A stretch of 48,407 nucleotides of DNA from Flagellimonas abyssi (GTDB lineage: Bacteria > Bacteroidota > Bacteroidia > Flavobacteriales > Flavobacteriaceae), in assembly GCF_019457905.1 (NCBI RefSeq), contig NZ_JAHZSV010000036.1, positions 1-48,407 on the forward strand, read 5' to 3'. The notes below the pieces were generated by a model, which was given only the letters and a program-made list of their open reading frames with translations, was not told the DNA's origin and searched no databases. The number at the start of each line of letters is the position of its first letter. Within the stretch, counting starts at the first letter, position 1. A program made the translations under genes and the position numbers. Below, piece after piece: positions 1-10,100 of this stretch.

Positions 1-24
1 TTTGTTGCTAAAAAAACCATTTCT

Positions 25-38
25 GTCGGGGTGGCAGA
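25..38. repeat. Left attachment-site core (attL), 14 bp
   Basis: GTCGGGGTGGCAGA is identical to 18939-18952. On the minus strand it reads as a tRNA-like 3' end (TGCCACCCCGAC). The following bases do not form a T-arm, so this is only the att core. Identity stops on both sides, as expected for a recombination core. Confidence 0.6.
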
Positions 39-96
39 CTTAGCTGAACACCCACAACATACTGTTATTCAGAATTTTATTTGATTTTCCTAAATT

Positions 97-117
97 TTGC
101 ACACCTGATTGCACAAC
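97..117. promoter_or_regulatory. Candidate integrase arm-type sites, left end
   Basis: TTGCACACC (97-105) and TTGCACAAC (109-117) are repeated with a 12-bp pitch, 59 bp inside the left core. The right end carries TTGTACACC twice with the same pitch. Paired arm sites near both att cores are known for tyrosine recombinases. The assignment rests on symmetry alone. Confidence 0.4.
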
Positions 118-580
118 AAAACCAATAAAAGTACTTCGGAGATATAATTTGCTCTCTTTTAGTTCCATTAAGATACAAAAAATTGGAGAGATTATTTGAT
201 AATATACCCACATTGGTCTGTGCTTTCCGTAATGGCCTTAAGGATGCTTGAAGCTTAAAAAAACATTTATCCTTCACAAGATAAGACTTATTAATATGTA
301 TTGATTTCGTAATTTGAAGTATTCTTTTTCCAGTAATTGGCGCAGCATACCCTCAATAATCCAAAAAATTGGATGAAAACTGTAAAACTGATTCAAGGAA
401 ACGAAACGGAGAAAATGTTATCATCGTCAGCTTCTATGCCAATGAAACAATGGACAACCATCTTATGCTAATAAAAGAGTTGAAGAGAGACAATTCAAGT
501 GGTAAATTTTATATTAAGAACACAAGCAAGAACTTAAGTCTTGTATTTAACCATTTGCGCAAGATAAAATGCTATATGCG
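118..580. other. Left-end region without a supported gene
   Basis: This A+T-rich stretch lies between the left arm sites and the first copy of the 152-bp repeat. Open frames exist at 77-277 (minus) and 369-674 (plus). The first overlaps the arm sites and the second runs into the repeat; neither shows recognisable protein features. Nothing else stands out. Confidence 0.5.
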
Positions 581-733
581 GATGGGCCGGATGGTTGAGA
601 CCACCAAAAAAACGAAAAATGAGAGCCACCTATTTTTTCGATTTAGTGATTCTAAAATCAGGCTTTTGTATTAGTCTTGAGGGGGCTCAATTCTATCCGG
701 CGAAGGTGGTATACCATGTCCGGCGTTTCCACT
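581..733. repeat. 152-bp direct repeat, copy A
   Basis: This segment aligns along its whole length, with scattered substitutions and small indels, to 6968-7118 in the same orientation. Shared blocks include GGCCGGATG, TGAGACCAC, TAGTGATT, TTTTGTATTA and a 3' block TATCCGGCG...ATGTCCGGCGTTTCCACT. The doubled TCCGGCG motif surrounds a GGTATACC palindrome in this copy. The two copies bracket the lipoprotein and FG-GAP genes. No reading frame is conserved between them, so the repeat is probably non-coding. Confidence 0.75.
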
Positions 734-774
734 CTGAACCGCTTTCAAAGATGTCCAATCAAAAAGTAAAAACG

Positions 775-1488
775 CTATTGTGTTGTGAAACCGAACACAT
801 CGGACCTGGAGGTATTGTTGGCACCATCTGTGACCTGTACATACCAATAATAAGTTTCATTGGCAATGACACCAACAGTGATTTCGGTATCCGAAGTTGT
901 TCCCACACTTGCAATTGGAGGATTTTCCTTGTCCAGATAGACTTGATAGGAGACGATATCCCCATCGATATCGGATGCCTCCCAATCAAGCAGAACACTT
1001 TCTGAAACGCCCAGCGAGACCACTTCATTGTTTTCTGGACGCAACAGGTCGGCTGGGAAAGGTGCATAATTGACCATTCCCGCACCCGCATTGTAAAACT
1101 TCCATACCTCACTCTCCGCGGTTTCATCCGTTGAATCCGATGTTGACACAACAGACCAGCCATAGGCCTTTCCCCTCTCAAGCACAATCTCCAATTCATT
1201 GGTAACGCTCAAGTGTGTTGTCCGTGTCCCATCTTCCAGTTTCTCAACATGAACCTCATAACCGTCGGTATGTTCCGATATATCCCACTGGAACAATATC
1301 CTGCTTTGGGTATCACTTACGATGGTCCCCTCCTCACATTCCGTATTGTTTTCGGGGAATATGAGTGTGGTCGCCAATGGCTTTTCAATTTTCTGCCGTT
1401 CCTCTTCAGGTGGCGAATCCCCCGAACTGCTGCAGGCCAATGCCAATAACAAAACCAATATCCCCGTTGTGCGCCATATAAGGTTCAT
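775..1488 (-). CDS. Surface lipoprotein with fibronectin-III-like domains
   Basis: The 237-residue protein starts with a lipoprotein signal: a basic start, a hydrophobic stretch and a lipobox LALAC with the lipidated cysteine at residue 19, then a serine-rich linker. Two beta-rich segments follow, each with tyrosine/tryptophan strand patterns (for example YYWYVQV near the C-terminus) typical of fibronectin type III or Ig-like folds. The gene starts 6 bp after the stop of the giant FG-GAP gene and is surely co-transcribed with it. It could anchor or assist surface display of the upstream protein. That partnership is inferred from linkage only, and no enzymatic motif is visible. Confidence 0.8.
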   Translation of the reverse strand: MNLIWRTTGILVLLLALACSSSGDSPPEEERQKIEKPLATTLIFPENNTECEEGTIVSDTQSRILFQWDISEHTDGYEVHVEKLEDGTRTTHLSVTNELEIVLERGKAYGWSVVSTSDSTDETAESEVWKFYNAGAGMVNYAPFPADLLRPENNEVVSLGVSESVLLDWEASDIDGDIVSYQVYLDKENPPIASVGTTSDTEITVGVIANETYYWYVQVTDGANNTSRSDVFGFTTQ

Positions 1489-1494
1489 ACCATG

Positions 1495-4400
1495 CTATTT
1501 TATAATGATCCGTCGGGCATCCACTTCATTACCCACTTCCAATCTGAGCGAATAAATTCCGGAAGTAAGCCCATTTACATTGAGCTCGATAGGGTTCCCC
1601 GTGTTCGTCGTGTACTTTTGTAAAACCATTTTCCCATCATTGGCATAAAGTGATAATCGAACATTTTCACCAACCGCTCCCGGTACCATTATCGATACGC
1701 TTCCATTATCTACAGGATTGGGATATACATAAATATTCGAAGTGTCCACCATTATCAGGTTTTCGTATACACCTTGACAATCTTTGTCGGTACTGACCAT
1801 GACCCTGTTTTCCTTCTGCGGGAGTGGCAAGGTAATTTCACTTTCAGCGGTAGTGTATTCTTGGCCGTTCAACGTAATGGTGTAGTTGGAACCTCCACTC
1901 ATCTTCAACGTGATCGATTTCCCGGAAGGGTCTATGTTGGAATCCACGTTCAAGGGTTCCGGCTCGGTGATCTGCACGGAAAAACACCGTTCAAAGTCGG
2001 GTTCTCCAACTACCTCTATGCAGACTTCGTATGTACCTGCCTCCAAATCCTGAAAAGAGGCAAATGTCCTAAAGAATTTGTTGTCAGTACTTTCCCCGTA
2101 CTTCAGTGTCACTTGATAATCGAGGTTCTCCACGGCCGTGATCAAAATACTGCCGTTATTGCTTGTGGCACATGTCTCACCTGTGGTCTGAACGGTGAAA
2201 TTGGTACTGGGCAAACTGAAGCCTGCACAGCCGGTCGCATCGGCCTGTGTGCCTATCGGGGTCTCAGGGCATTCATCCAGATTGTTGGCTATTCCGTCGC
2301 CATCCATATCGTCATCACAGGCATCACCTATTCCGTCATTGTCAAAATCGGGACTGGCCGGCTCCACCATCGCTACTTCCATCGAAATGAGACAATCATT
2401 CCCGTCCTTTATCATTACCGTATAAGGCCCTGGTGACAGATCAAAAAACTTATTGTCCTGTTGAAAAGTGGCCCCATCCAGACTATAGGCAAACGGTGGT
2501 GTCCCGCCAGAAGCCAGGATCGTTATGCCCCCGTCATTCAATCCTTTACAGCTAATTCCAGTTGTGGTTGCGGTGGCCGTCAAAGCTCCAGGTTCCGTTA
2601 TTTCAATGATTGATGTAGCTGTACAGTTGTTTACATCAGAAACTTCAACCGTATACTGACCGGCCATCAGATCGGTGAATATGGGGGACGCCTGGAGGTC
2701 TCTTCCGTTCAACCGGTATTGGTAGGGAGCTTTCCCGCCATTTGCCCTGATTTCTATTCCACCTTCCGGATTTCCGTTACAACTTACGTTGGTTTTGATC
2801 ATCTCCATGGTCAATTCTACTGGTTCCACTACAACTATCGGCTGTGAGACCATGGTGCATCCATTGGCATCGGAAACTTCAATGGAATACTGACCGGGAG
2901 CGAGGTTCTCAAAAAGGTTCGATTCTTGGAAAGCTTCCCCGTTGATGCTGTAGTTATATGGAGCGGTCCCTCCTGTTGCCATGATCTCAATATGGCCGTC
3001 GTTGGCTCCATTGCAGGTGACATCTTCTACATTACCTATGATTTCCAGTGGTTCCGGATCTTCAATGGAAATGAAGAAAATTGATTCCTCAGCACTGTTG
3101 TCGATAACTTTAGTGATATAATTGCTCGGACCTAAATTCGCGAAAACATTGCTTGTTTGTGCCCCGACCAGCGTATTGTAATTGGCATCCAACAGTTCAT
3201 AAAGATAGGGTTGCGAACCTCCCTTGGCCTCAACTCGGACAATGCCATCATCGGCATCCGGACAGCTAATGGGACTTACGACCAAGGCCGTGGAAAATAG
3301 CGGTTCACTGCCATCCACGAATTCAGTGTTGACGGTATTGGTGATGATGGCCGGATTAAAATCAAAATAAATACTGGCATCCCCTGCAATATTATCCCCT
3401 ACGGTGATATTGGACTTTGGCTTTATTTTGAAAGCAACGTAACCATGGCTTTCGGGTTCATTGGCCGTACTGTCGGGCAGATTGATATTTTCAAAAAGGA
3501 ATTCGACATCCTTGCCATTGGCCATGGTCGTCGTATTGACGTGGCTGGATGAAATCGGGGTGAAGGTTTCCCAGTCCAGATCGGCATCCAGTTCGTGTTC
3601 GATTCGTACATTGGTGGCCGAGGCTGTACCCGTATTTTGGAATCGGATGACATAGTTCAGGTATTCCCCACTATCCTCAATATCTACTGTATCACCCTCA
3701 AGAACAGTGATATCGTTGGGGTCGTACGAGCCAATAACAGTTTGCTCCAAAAGGTAGGTGTTGTCCCCCTCAGCGGTATCCCCTAGCAGTGGATTGGCTT
3801 TTACCACATTTTCAACAACGTCCCCCAACTCTATTTCTCCCAAGAGCGGTACGGTAAAAGTGGTATATATCGACCTTTTTTCGAAAATATCCAGATCGGT
3901 AAAATTGAATTGTAAACCACCACCTGAATGCGTGTAAGTATCACTCGCGCCGTAAAAGCTCAACCGCGGATCATAGTCCAATTCTATACTTCCATTTGCA
4001 CTTGCAGACCCCATATTCTGAAAGACAATTTCATAATGTACCCCAAAACCAGGTCTTGGAGCATTTCTGGGGATCAAGATTACAGTAAGGTCACTTGCGG
4101 AAGCGGTAGGGCTTATGCAAAAATTTGCCTCTTCCGCATTCCCAAGCGTGCCAAAATTTGCTGAATGGACATCTGGGCCGGCCACAAAATAATCTGGAAG
4201 TGAGGGGAAGGATGTGATGGTATAGGAACCTGTATCGACCAAAGCACTGAATTGGCCACTACTGTCCGTAAAAACCGTCTTTCTCTCCGTTCCGTTGTCC
4301 ATGGTCACCATCACATCCTTAAGTGCCATATCGGTAATATCACAACCGTTGGAATCAATGTCCAAACGTATTTTACCGTGTATTTCATTCTTGGTCCCTT

Positions 4401-6696
4401 CATTTTGATAAACCTTCACGGCAGTCTCCTCTGGGGAGCAACATTGATCGGATGCACCAAGTATGTCGATAAGACCATCAGTATCATAATCGACCAAGGA
4501 GAGGTGATTGGAAATAAAGTAATTCGAGTTCCCATCAATGCCGTATCTTCTAAAAAAACCTGTGCCATCATTTATAAATTGCCAAAAACCGGAGTCGCTG
4601 GCCATGACCAGATCTGGGCCATTCACATTGTCCAAGTCACCTATTCTTATGAACTTAGGGTATTCATCGGGAATTTCAATATTCTTGTAATTGAAGTTTT
4701 GGTTCCCGTCGTTCTCATACCATCCGATTTTTTTTGATAATATGGCAGACACCACAATATCGATGTCGCCATCCCCATCCAAATCGGCCCCATCAATAAT
4801 TTCTGCCCCGTTCGAGTTCTCAGAGGAGTTATCAATGGTTCTTGTCGTGAAATTACCTGTACCGTCATTTTCAAGCCACAAAAAGGTATCATCAGCCCTT
4901 GAACTCGCCAGAACATCAAAATCCCCGTCTTGATCCAAATCAATTTTTTTAACATAGTAGGCATTTCCAATATCATCCGATGGATTTAAAATCTCCTCTG
5001 GTGTGAAAACTTGACTTCCATTATTGCGAAACAGCACAAACATATTGTCCGGGGTTTCCGAAGCTGCGACTACATCGGTATCACCGTCACCATCAAAATC
5101 CTCAACGGTAATCGCGTTTGCAGATCGTGAATAGGTATAGGAATTGTCGATCAGATTAAATTCAAAATTCCCGTTACCATCATTTTTATACCACACATAT
5201 GCCCCATTATATGTGTTTCCGGGAAATCTGGCTGCATTGGCCGCTCCCAGGACATCCAAATCCCCATCTTTGTCCAGATCGATTATCTGCACCGATCTGG
5301 CCCCGTCCGTATATATGACGGAATTATCGATGATATGGGTTTTGAAGACATCATTACCAACATTCTCGTGCCATGCAAAAATATGACTGGATGAACTTGC
5401 AAAATCAATGTCACCGTCACCGTCCAAATCACCTCCATCCATACTGGTCATTCCCTCCGCCAAATACGTGGTATTAATGAAATTCTCCGAGAAGTTCAAA
5501 GAACTGCCATCATTTTTAAACCAATGGAAGGTTTTATTGGAAGAAGCATAGACATCAATACTTCCATCGCCATCAAAGTCTGCGGCACCAACTCCTCTAT
5601 TGGCAATACCGGAAACGCCAGAGTTTGCTATTATGGTAGCGGAAGAATTATCAAAACTGTCCCTAAATCTATTTGTCGGGTTTTCATTACCATCGTTTTC
5701 AAACCAGTATAGGCCCGATGAAAATGAATTGCTTGCACTGGCCAAAACGTCGATGTCCCCGTCATGGTCCATATCGGAAAATTCAACGGTATTGACATCG
5801 GCGGTATATTGATTGTCTGATTCAAGGACGAAAGTGGTAAAGTTTTGGGATCCATCATTTTCAAACCATAATATTCTTTGTGACTCCCCAGATGCCCCTA
5901 CCAGATCGATATCGCCATCATTGTCGACATCCCCTGCATCTATTGATGACGCACCATCAACCAATAGATAAGTGTCCTCGATAACGTGGGGTGCAAAGTT
6001 TTCATTTCCATCATTTTCGAACCACAGATATTTGGGCGATCTAAACAAAGTACCGATTACATCAATGTCCCCATCCCCATCCATATCAACGTAATCGATA
6101 TGGCTGGCACGGTTGGCGTAGTCTGGATCATTACTTATCACAAAATTTGTGAAAGACCCGTTTCCGTCGTTCTCGTAATAATTAAAACTGTTTTCAATGG
6201 CACTTGCCGTAAGGAGGTCAATATCTCCATCCCCATTCAAATCCACAACAGAAACGGCACTATACGCATATGAGGAATTATAGGGCAAGGTCCTTACCAA
6301 ATGGGCCGTGAAATTAAAACTGCCCGTATTTTCGAACCATACGACTTTTGCTTCCCGATAACCTCCGTCAGTCATGATGCCCGCCACATCCAAATCACCA
6401 TCTCCATCCAAATCTGCCGAAGCGACATCATAAGCCCCCCTGGAAAACATTTCTGAATCATCTACAATATGTGTTATAAATGCCCCCGAACCATCATTCT
6501 CAAACAACAAAAACGTCCCTGAATTACTTACTGCGCCAAGTAAATCCAAATCACCGTCGTTATCAAAGTCAATGGGAAAACTACCTCTTGCAAAATCCGT
6601 GTTGAAGTTCTCAATGGTTTTTGGAATAAATTCATTTTGGGCAGTTGCAAGGAGGATTGTAAAACAATTAAAGATGAATAGTAATCGTTTCTTCAT
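1495..6696 (-). CDS. Giant type IX-secreted FG-GAP/SprB-repeat surface protein
   Basis: The 1733-residue protein has a Sec signal peptide (cleavage near AQN, residue 20). About a dozen FG-GAP/VCBS repeats (roughly 20-755) carry DxDGDGDxD calcium-binding loops and W(F/Y)ENDG motifs, forming probable beta-propellers. Next come an SdrD B/carboxypeptidase-regulatory-like segment (about 765-840), a DUF7619/conserved-repeat segment containing SYDPND (about 980-1130), four SprB repeats with SC(N/K)G..DG...GGxxPxxYxxxG (about 1140-1420), a thrombospondin type-3 calcium repeat (about 1440-1470), a further SprB-like unit, and a C-terminal type A sorting domain beginning YPNPV (last 80 residues). Such proteins are exported by the type IX system and sit on the cell surface, often as adhesins or gliding-associated filaments. 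It lies within the mobile element, followed by a lipoprotein gene. Calcium binding and adhesion are inferred from the family. Confidence 0.92.
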   Translation of the reverse strand: MKKRLLFIFNCFTILLATAQNEFIPKTIENFNTDFARGSFPIDFDNDGDLDLLGAVSNSGTFLLFENDGSGAFITHIVDDSEMFSRGAYDVASADLDGDGDLDVAGIMTDGGYREAKVVWFENTGSFNFTAHLVRTLPYNSSYAYSAVSVVDLNGDGDIDLLTASAIENSFNYYENDGNGSFTNFVISNDPDYANRASHIDYVDMDGDGDIDVIGTLFRSPKYLWFENDGNENFAPHVIEDTYLLVDGASSIDAGDVDNDGDIDLVGASGESQRILWFENDGSQNFTTFVLESDNQYTADVNTVEFSDMDHDGDIDVLASASNSFSSGLYWFENDGNENPTNRFRDSFDNSSATIIANSGVSGIANRGVGAADFDGDGSIDVYASSNKTFHWFKNDGSSLNFSENFINTTYLAEGMTSMDGGDLDGDGDIDFASSSSHIFAWHENVGNDVFKTHIIDNSVIYTDGARSVQIIDLDKDGDLDVLGAANAARFPGNTYNGAYVWYKNDGNGNFEFNLIDNSYTYSRSANAITVEDFDGDGDTDVVAASETPDNMFVLFRNNGSQVFTPEEILNPSDDIGNAYYVKKIDLDQDGDFDVLASSRADDTFLWLENDGTGNFTTRTIDNSSENSNGAEIIDGADLDGDGDIDIVVSAILSKKIGWYENDGNQNFNYKNIEIPDEYPKFIRIGDLDNVNGPDLVMASDSGFWQFINDGTGFFRRYGIDGNSNYFISNHLSLVDYDTDGLIDILGASDQCCSPEETAVKVYQNEGTKNEIHGKIRLDIDSNGCDITDMALKDVMVTMDNGTERKTVFTDSSGQFSALVDTGSYTITSFPSLPDYFVAGPDVHSANFGTLGNAEEANFCISPTASASDLTVILIPRNAPRPGFGVHYEIVFQNMGSASANGSIELDYDPRLSFYGASDTYTHSGGGLQFNFTDLDIFEKRSIYTTFTVPLLGEIELGDVVENVVKANPLLGDTAEGDNTYLLEQTVIGSYDPNDITVLEGDTVDIEDSGEYLNYVIRFQNTGTASATNVRIEHELDADLDWETFTPISSSHVNTTTMANGKDVEFLFENINLPDSTANEPESHGYVAFKIKPKSNITVGDNIAGDASIYFDFNPAIITNTVNTEFVDGSEPLFSTALVVSPISCPDADDGIVRVEAKGGSQPYLYELLDANYNTLVGAQTSNVFANLGPSNYITKVIDNSAEESIFFISIEDPEPLEIIGNVEDVTCNGANDGHIEIMATGGTAPYNYSINGEAFQESNLFENLAPGQYSIEVSDANGCTMVSQPIVVVEPVELTMEMIKTNVSCNGNPEGGIEIRANGGKAPYQYRLNGRDLQASPIFTDLMAGQYTVEVSDVNNCTATSIIEITEPGALTATATTTGISCKGLNDGGITILASGGTPPFAYSLDGATFQQDNKFFDLSPGPYTVMIKDGNDCLISMEVAMVEPASPDFDNDGIGDACDDDMDGDGIANNLDECPETPIGTQADATGCAGFSLPSTNFTVQTTGETCATSNNGSILITAVENLDYQVTLKYGESTDNKFFRTFASFQDLEAGTYEVCIEVVGEPDFERCFSVQITEPEPLNVDSNIDPSGKSITLKMSGGSNYTITLNGQEYTTAESEITLPLPQKENRVMVSTDKDCQGVYENLIMVDTSNIYVYPNPVDNGSVSIMVPGAVGENVRLSLYANDGKMVLQKYTTNTGNPIELNVNGLTSGIYSLRLEVGNEVDARRIIIK

Positions 6697-6967
6697 AGGA
6701 TTTGGGATCTATGGTTTGGCCGGTTAATAGCAAATTGATGGCAGTACTCCAACGAACAATTTTAAGCCATTATTATGATTTGGGGCAATTTAAAGGGCTC
6801 ATTTCGTTCAAATGCAGGATTATTGGATAAGAACAATCAAAGAAATTCCGTAAGGAAAAGATGACAGGTTCAATCGGGGTTCTTAAGTATCCATAATCTT
6901 GGAAAACCTAGGTTTCAAATCAGCAATGGAATACTTCTTTTGAAGAAAAACAATGGACTCTTTACTG
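6697..6967. other. Upstream region of the adhesin gene
   Basis: This holds the presumed promoter and leader of the minus-strand FG-GAP gene. I do not see a clear CAAAnnTA (minus-strand -7) match. No open frame looks coding. Confidence 0.4.
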
Positions 6968-7118
6968 GACAGGCCGGATGAATGAGACCACTAAAAACGG
7001 AAAAAATCAGCCATCCAATATTTGCCTGTAGTGATTTGAAATTCAGATTTTTGTATTATGTTAGAGGTTGCTCAATATTATCCGGCGAGTGTGGTATACT
7101 ATGTCCGGCGTTTCCACT
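6968..7118. repeat. 152-bp direct repeat, copy B
   Basis: This is the partner of 581-733, in the same orientation. The last 18 bases (ATGTCCGGCGTTTCCACT) are identical in both copies. The copy ends 32 bp before the STAND gene's stop codon, so it is the exact seam between the two cargo blocks. Confidence 0.75.
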
Positions 7119-7150
7119 AGGCTCGAATTCAAAAGACAAATATTTTAAAA

Positions 7151-10100
7151 CTAATAATTACGCTCTAAAAACCTTCTTTTCCTTTCCCTATCAGCACTTT
7201 TCAGAGCATACTCAATATTCCGTTTTACCTGATTCTTTATTGGTATTGATTCAAAACCTAGGTCACTTTTTTCTATTATTTCCAAAATATTTCTCCAATC
7301 AGTAGCCTCTATATCACCAATAATAACATCTCCAGAATAAGTACCTCCATTACCTCTCCACCATACATTAGAAAAAACATTTACTTCAGGATTTAATTTA
7401 ATGTGTTGGATAAGTATGTCATTGAAGATTCCTTTCATTGAACTTCTTGCGATATCTACCACAACATTAACTCTTTTGGCATCACCATTATTTTCTCGAG
7501 CATAATTTAATAGAAATTTCTCAGCTGTATCTTTATGTTTATCTAATAACCCGTCAAAAAAAGCATTACAATAATGATTCAATATTCCATAGTAATGCTC
7601 TGCTTCAACACAAAAATCAAAAACACCAGACAGCACCTCTTCAATCTCATTGATTTGCCAAATGAAACCAAATTGCCTATTCTCTCTTGAAAAGCTTAGT
7701 CTCCCTTTAGATGCAACTTCTTTTACATATTCCAAAAGAAAATTAACGTCACTTTTAAGAATTTTGAGAAACCCTTTCCCTTCATAATCAAAATGATGTT
7801 GTAAAAAATCTTGCTGTATATAGGCCTTTTTAATCAATTCAATATTGCTCCCCAATTTTTCAAAGTGCTCATCAAAAAAATCTCTCCAAATTTTTAAATC
7901 TCCACCACTATCATTTTGTTCAACAACATGGATTAATATAATTTCAAATATGTTTGGTTCGATTTTTTGAAATCTAGCTATTTTTTCAAAGTGAGTGAGG
8001 TATGCATTTTTGGTATTATTGAGGGTTTCTAAATACAGGTTTAGATGTTTTCTAGATATAATACCATCATCCAATCCATCGAAAAAGGATAAAGCCCAAA
8101 AAGTCTTATTATTAAAGTTTTGTTGTTGTATTAAATCCCACAAGATATCAGCTTTACTCGTACTATTTAACTGATTTCTGAATGGCAAATTAGGAATATA
8201 GTTGATTTGATCTTCACTAATTATAGTCCCAAGCATATACTTTCCTATTTCAAAATCATGCTTAAAGTTTTCATCAATTATTAAATCTAAAACTCTAGAA
8301 TAATTCCAATCATTTTGGACAGTTCTTCTTATTAAACAGTATATCTTATAAAAAGAATTTACTTCATTGAAATCCTCAAAAACGAAAGATTCTCTAATTT
8401 CCCTTTCTTTCAATCTTTCATACTCTCTAAAGTCAGCAAATTCGTATAATTCCTTATCTCTGTATCTATCCCAATCAATTTTTAAATATGTTCTATAAAT
8501 TTCATTTGTAAAACTTGCCTTAAGTTCAGCGAATTTTGGATGAGATATTCCACTTTTTTTCAACCATATAATCTCATTTTGAACATATTTTGCATGTTCG
8601 AATGAGTCAGCTCTCAATTTTTCTTCAATTATCGATATGAGGTAATCTAAATCAAAGGTTTTTAAGTCCTTATCAATATCTCTGGGAGAATTCTTGAGAC
8701 TCTTTAAAGTGTCAAAAGCAAGTTTAGGATAATTTTCAAATTGATCTTTTAGAGTTGTCCAAATTTTAGCCCTAAATGACCGGATTTCTATACTATTCTC
8801 AAGAGGGTAGTCATACATGTAAAAGGAATGATTTCTATCACTTTTGAAGTGATGGAACGAATACGCTAAAAATGTCTTGCACAGTTCAAAGAATATACTT
8901 GAATAGTAATAGGCATCTGTTAAAAAGCCATCATAAATGATGTCGAATAAAGTTGTCTGCCTGAAATATCTGGTTTGATAATCATTTCTATCAAAAGTTA
9001 ATGTCCCAACTATTTTATGTATCAATTCAGATAAATGCTCAGGTTTTTTTCTCGTATAGTAAAAAGCTAATTCAATAGCCTCTTTTAAGTTTGTCGTATA
9101 GTTGAAAAAGTTTCCGACGAGTTCTATTATTTCATTTTTACTATGTGAAAATTCATTATTTGAATAAGTAACAACATACTTTTCAACGACAGGGTATTCA
9201 ATTAGTTTAACTGAGTTTAAAACATATTCAAAAGTTTCATCCCTCAAATAAAACCAAAAAGTATTCAGAAATTTTATTGCGTTGGAATTACTGTTCTTTA
9301 AATCTTCGATATTCCAAAATGTTTGGAGATGCGGCTTTAGCTTATCCATAACCCTATCGGGTCCAAATGTATTGTTTGCCGGGATCACTGTATCCCTAAA
9401 TCTATATGGGTTAGAGAAAAAATAATGTTTCAAGAGAACATCAAATGATAATAAATCATCTTTAATAAAACTTCTGTAAAAGAAGTATGTAGCTAAATTT
9501 TGTTCCGGAATTTTAATATGTTCATATTGAATCTCAACTATTTCAAGCTTATCCAATTCATCAATTACTTCTATGAAATCGTTATATCCAATTTCAAAAT
9601 TGCTTAAAATATTAGAGGTTATTTCTTTGTCTTTAAAAGGTAAAGTATGAAAGAATGATATTATACCAAGACATCGCAGATTTAAATTATTTGAGAATTG
9701 ACCATCATCTTTAATAAACGTTGAAAAGTATTTTTCAAATAGGTCAGAGACATCAGATAAAACGGTAATATTTTGTTTGTCTTTAGCAAGTAGAGCGGAC
9801 ATAATGGCTATTCTCGGGTTTCCCTCTGCTATCCTTAAAATTTCTTTTTGGTAATCTGGGTTTAAAATGCCGTATGGTTCTGCCTCTATTATATCCGTGA
9901 TTTGTTCATCCGTGAATTTATTAATATCTATTCTTATGGGATTGAATTCTTGACTTAGTCTATCAATTTGATTGAATGCATAATCTCTTACAGTTACAAC
10001 AATTTTGAAGTGACCATTTCTACGCGACTTAAAAAATCCCAGAATTTGATTAAACGCATCTATTCTGTTTGCATCATCAACAAATAATATATAATTCTTT

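Noticed and set aside
25..38. A complete tRNA gene at either att core
   Set aside because: Neither copy is followed by a T-arm or anticodon arm; only the acceptor-like 14 bp is present.
77..277. Open frame of 66 codons on the minus strand at the left end
   Set aside because: It overlaps the candidate arm-type sites, shows no domain and has compositional features of non-coding DNA.
369..674. Open frame of 101 codons on the plus strand
   Set aside because: Its 3' third lies in the 152-bp repeat whose second copy does not keep the frame, so coding is not supported.
595..1005. Open frame crossing repeat A and the lipoprotein gene
   Set aside because: It is antisense to the well-supported lipoprotein gene and the frame is not kept in repeat B.
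1774..5812. Several long plus-strand open frames opposite the FG-GAP gene
   Set aside because: They mirror the repetitive calcium-loop codons of the real gene and contain no domains.
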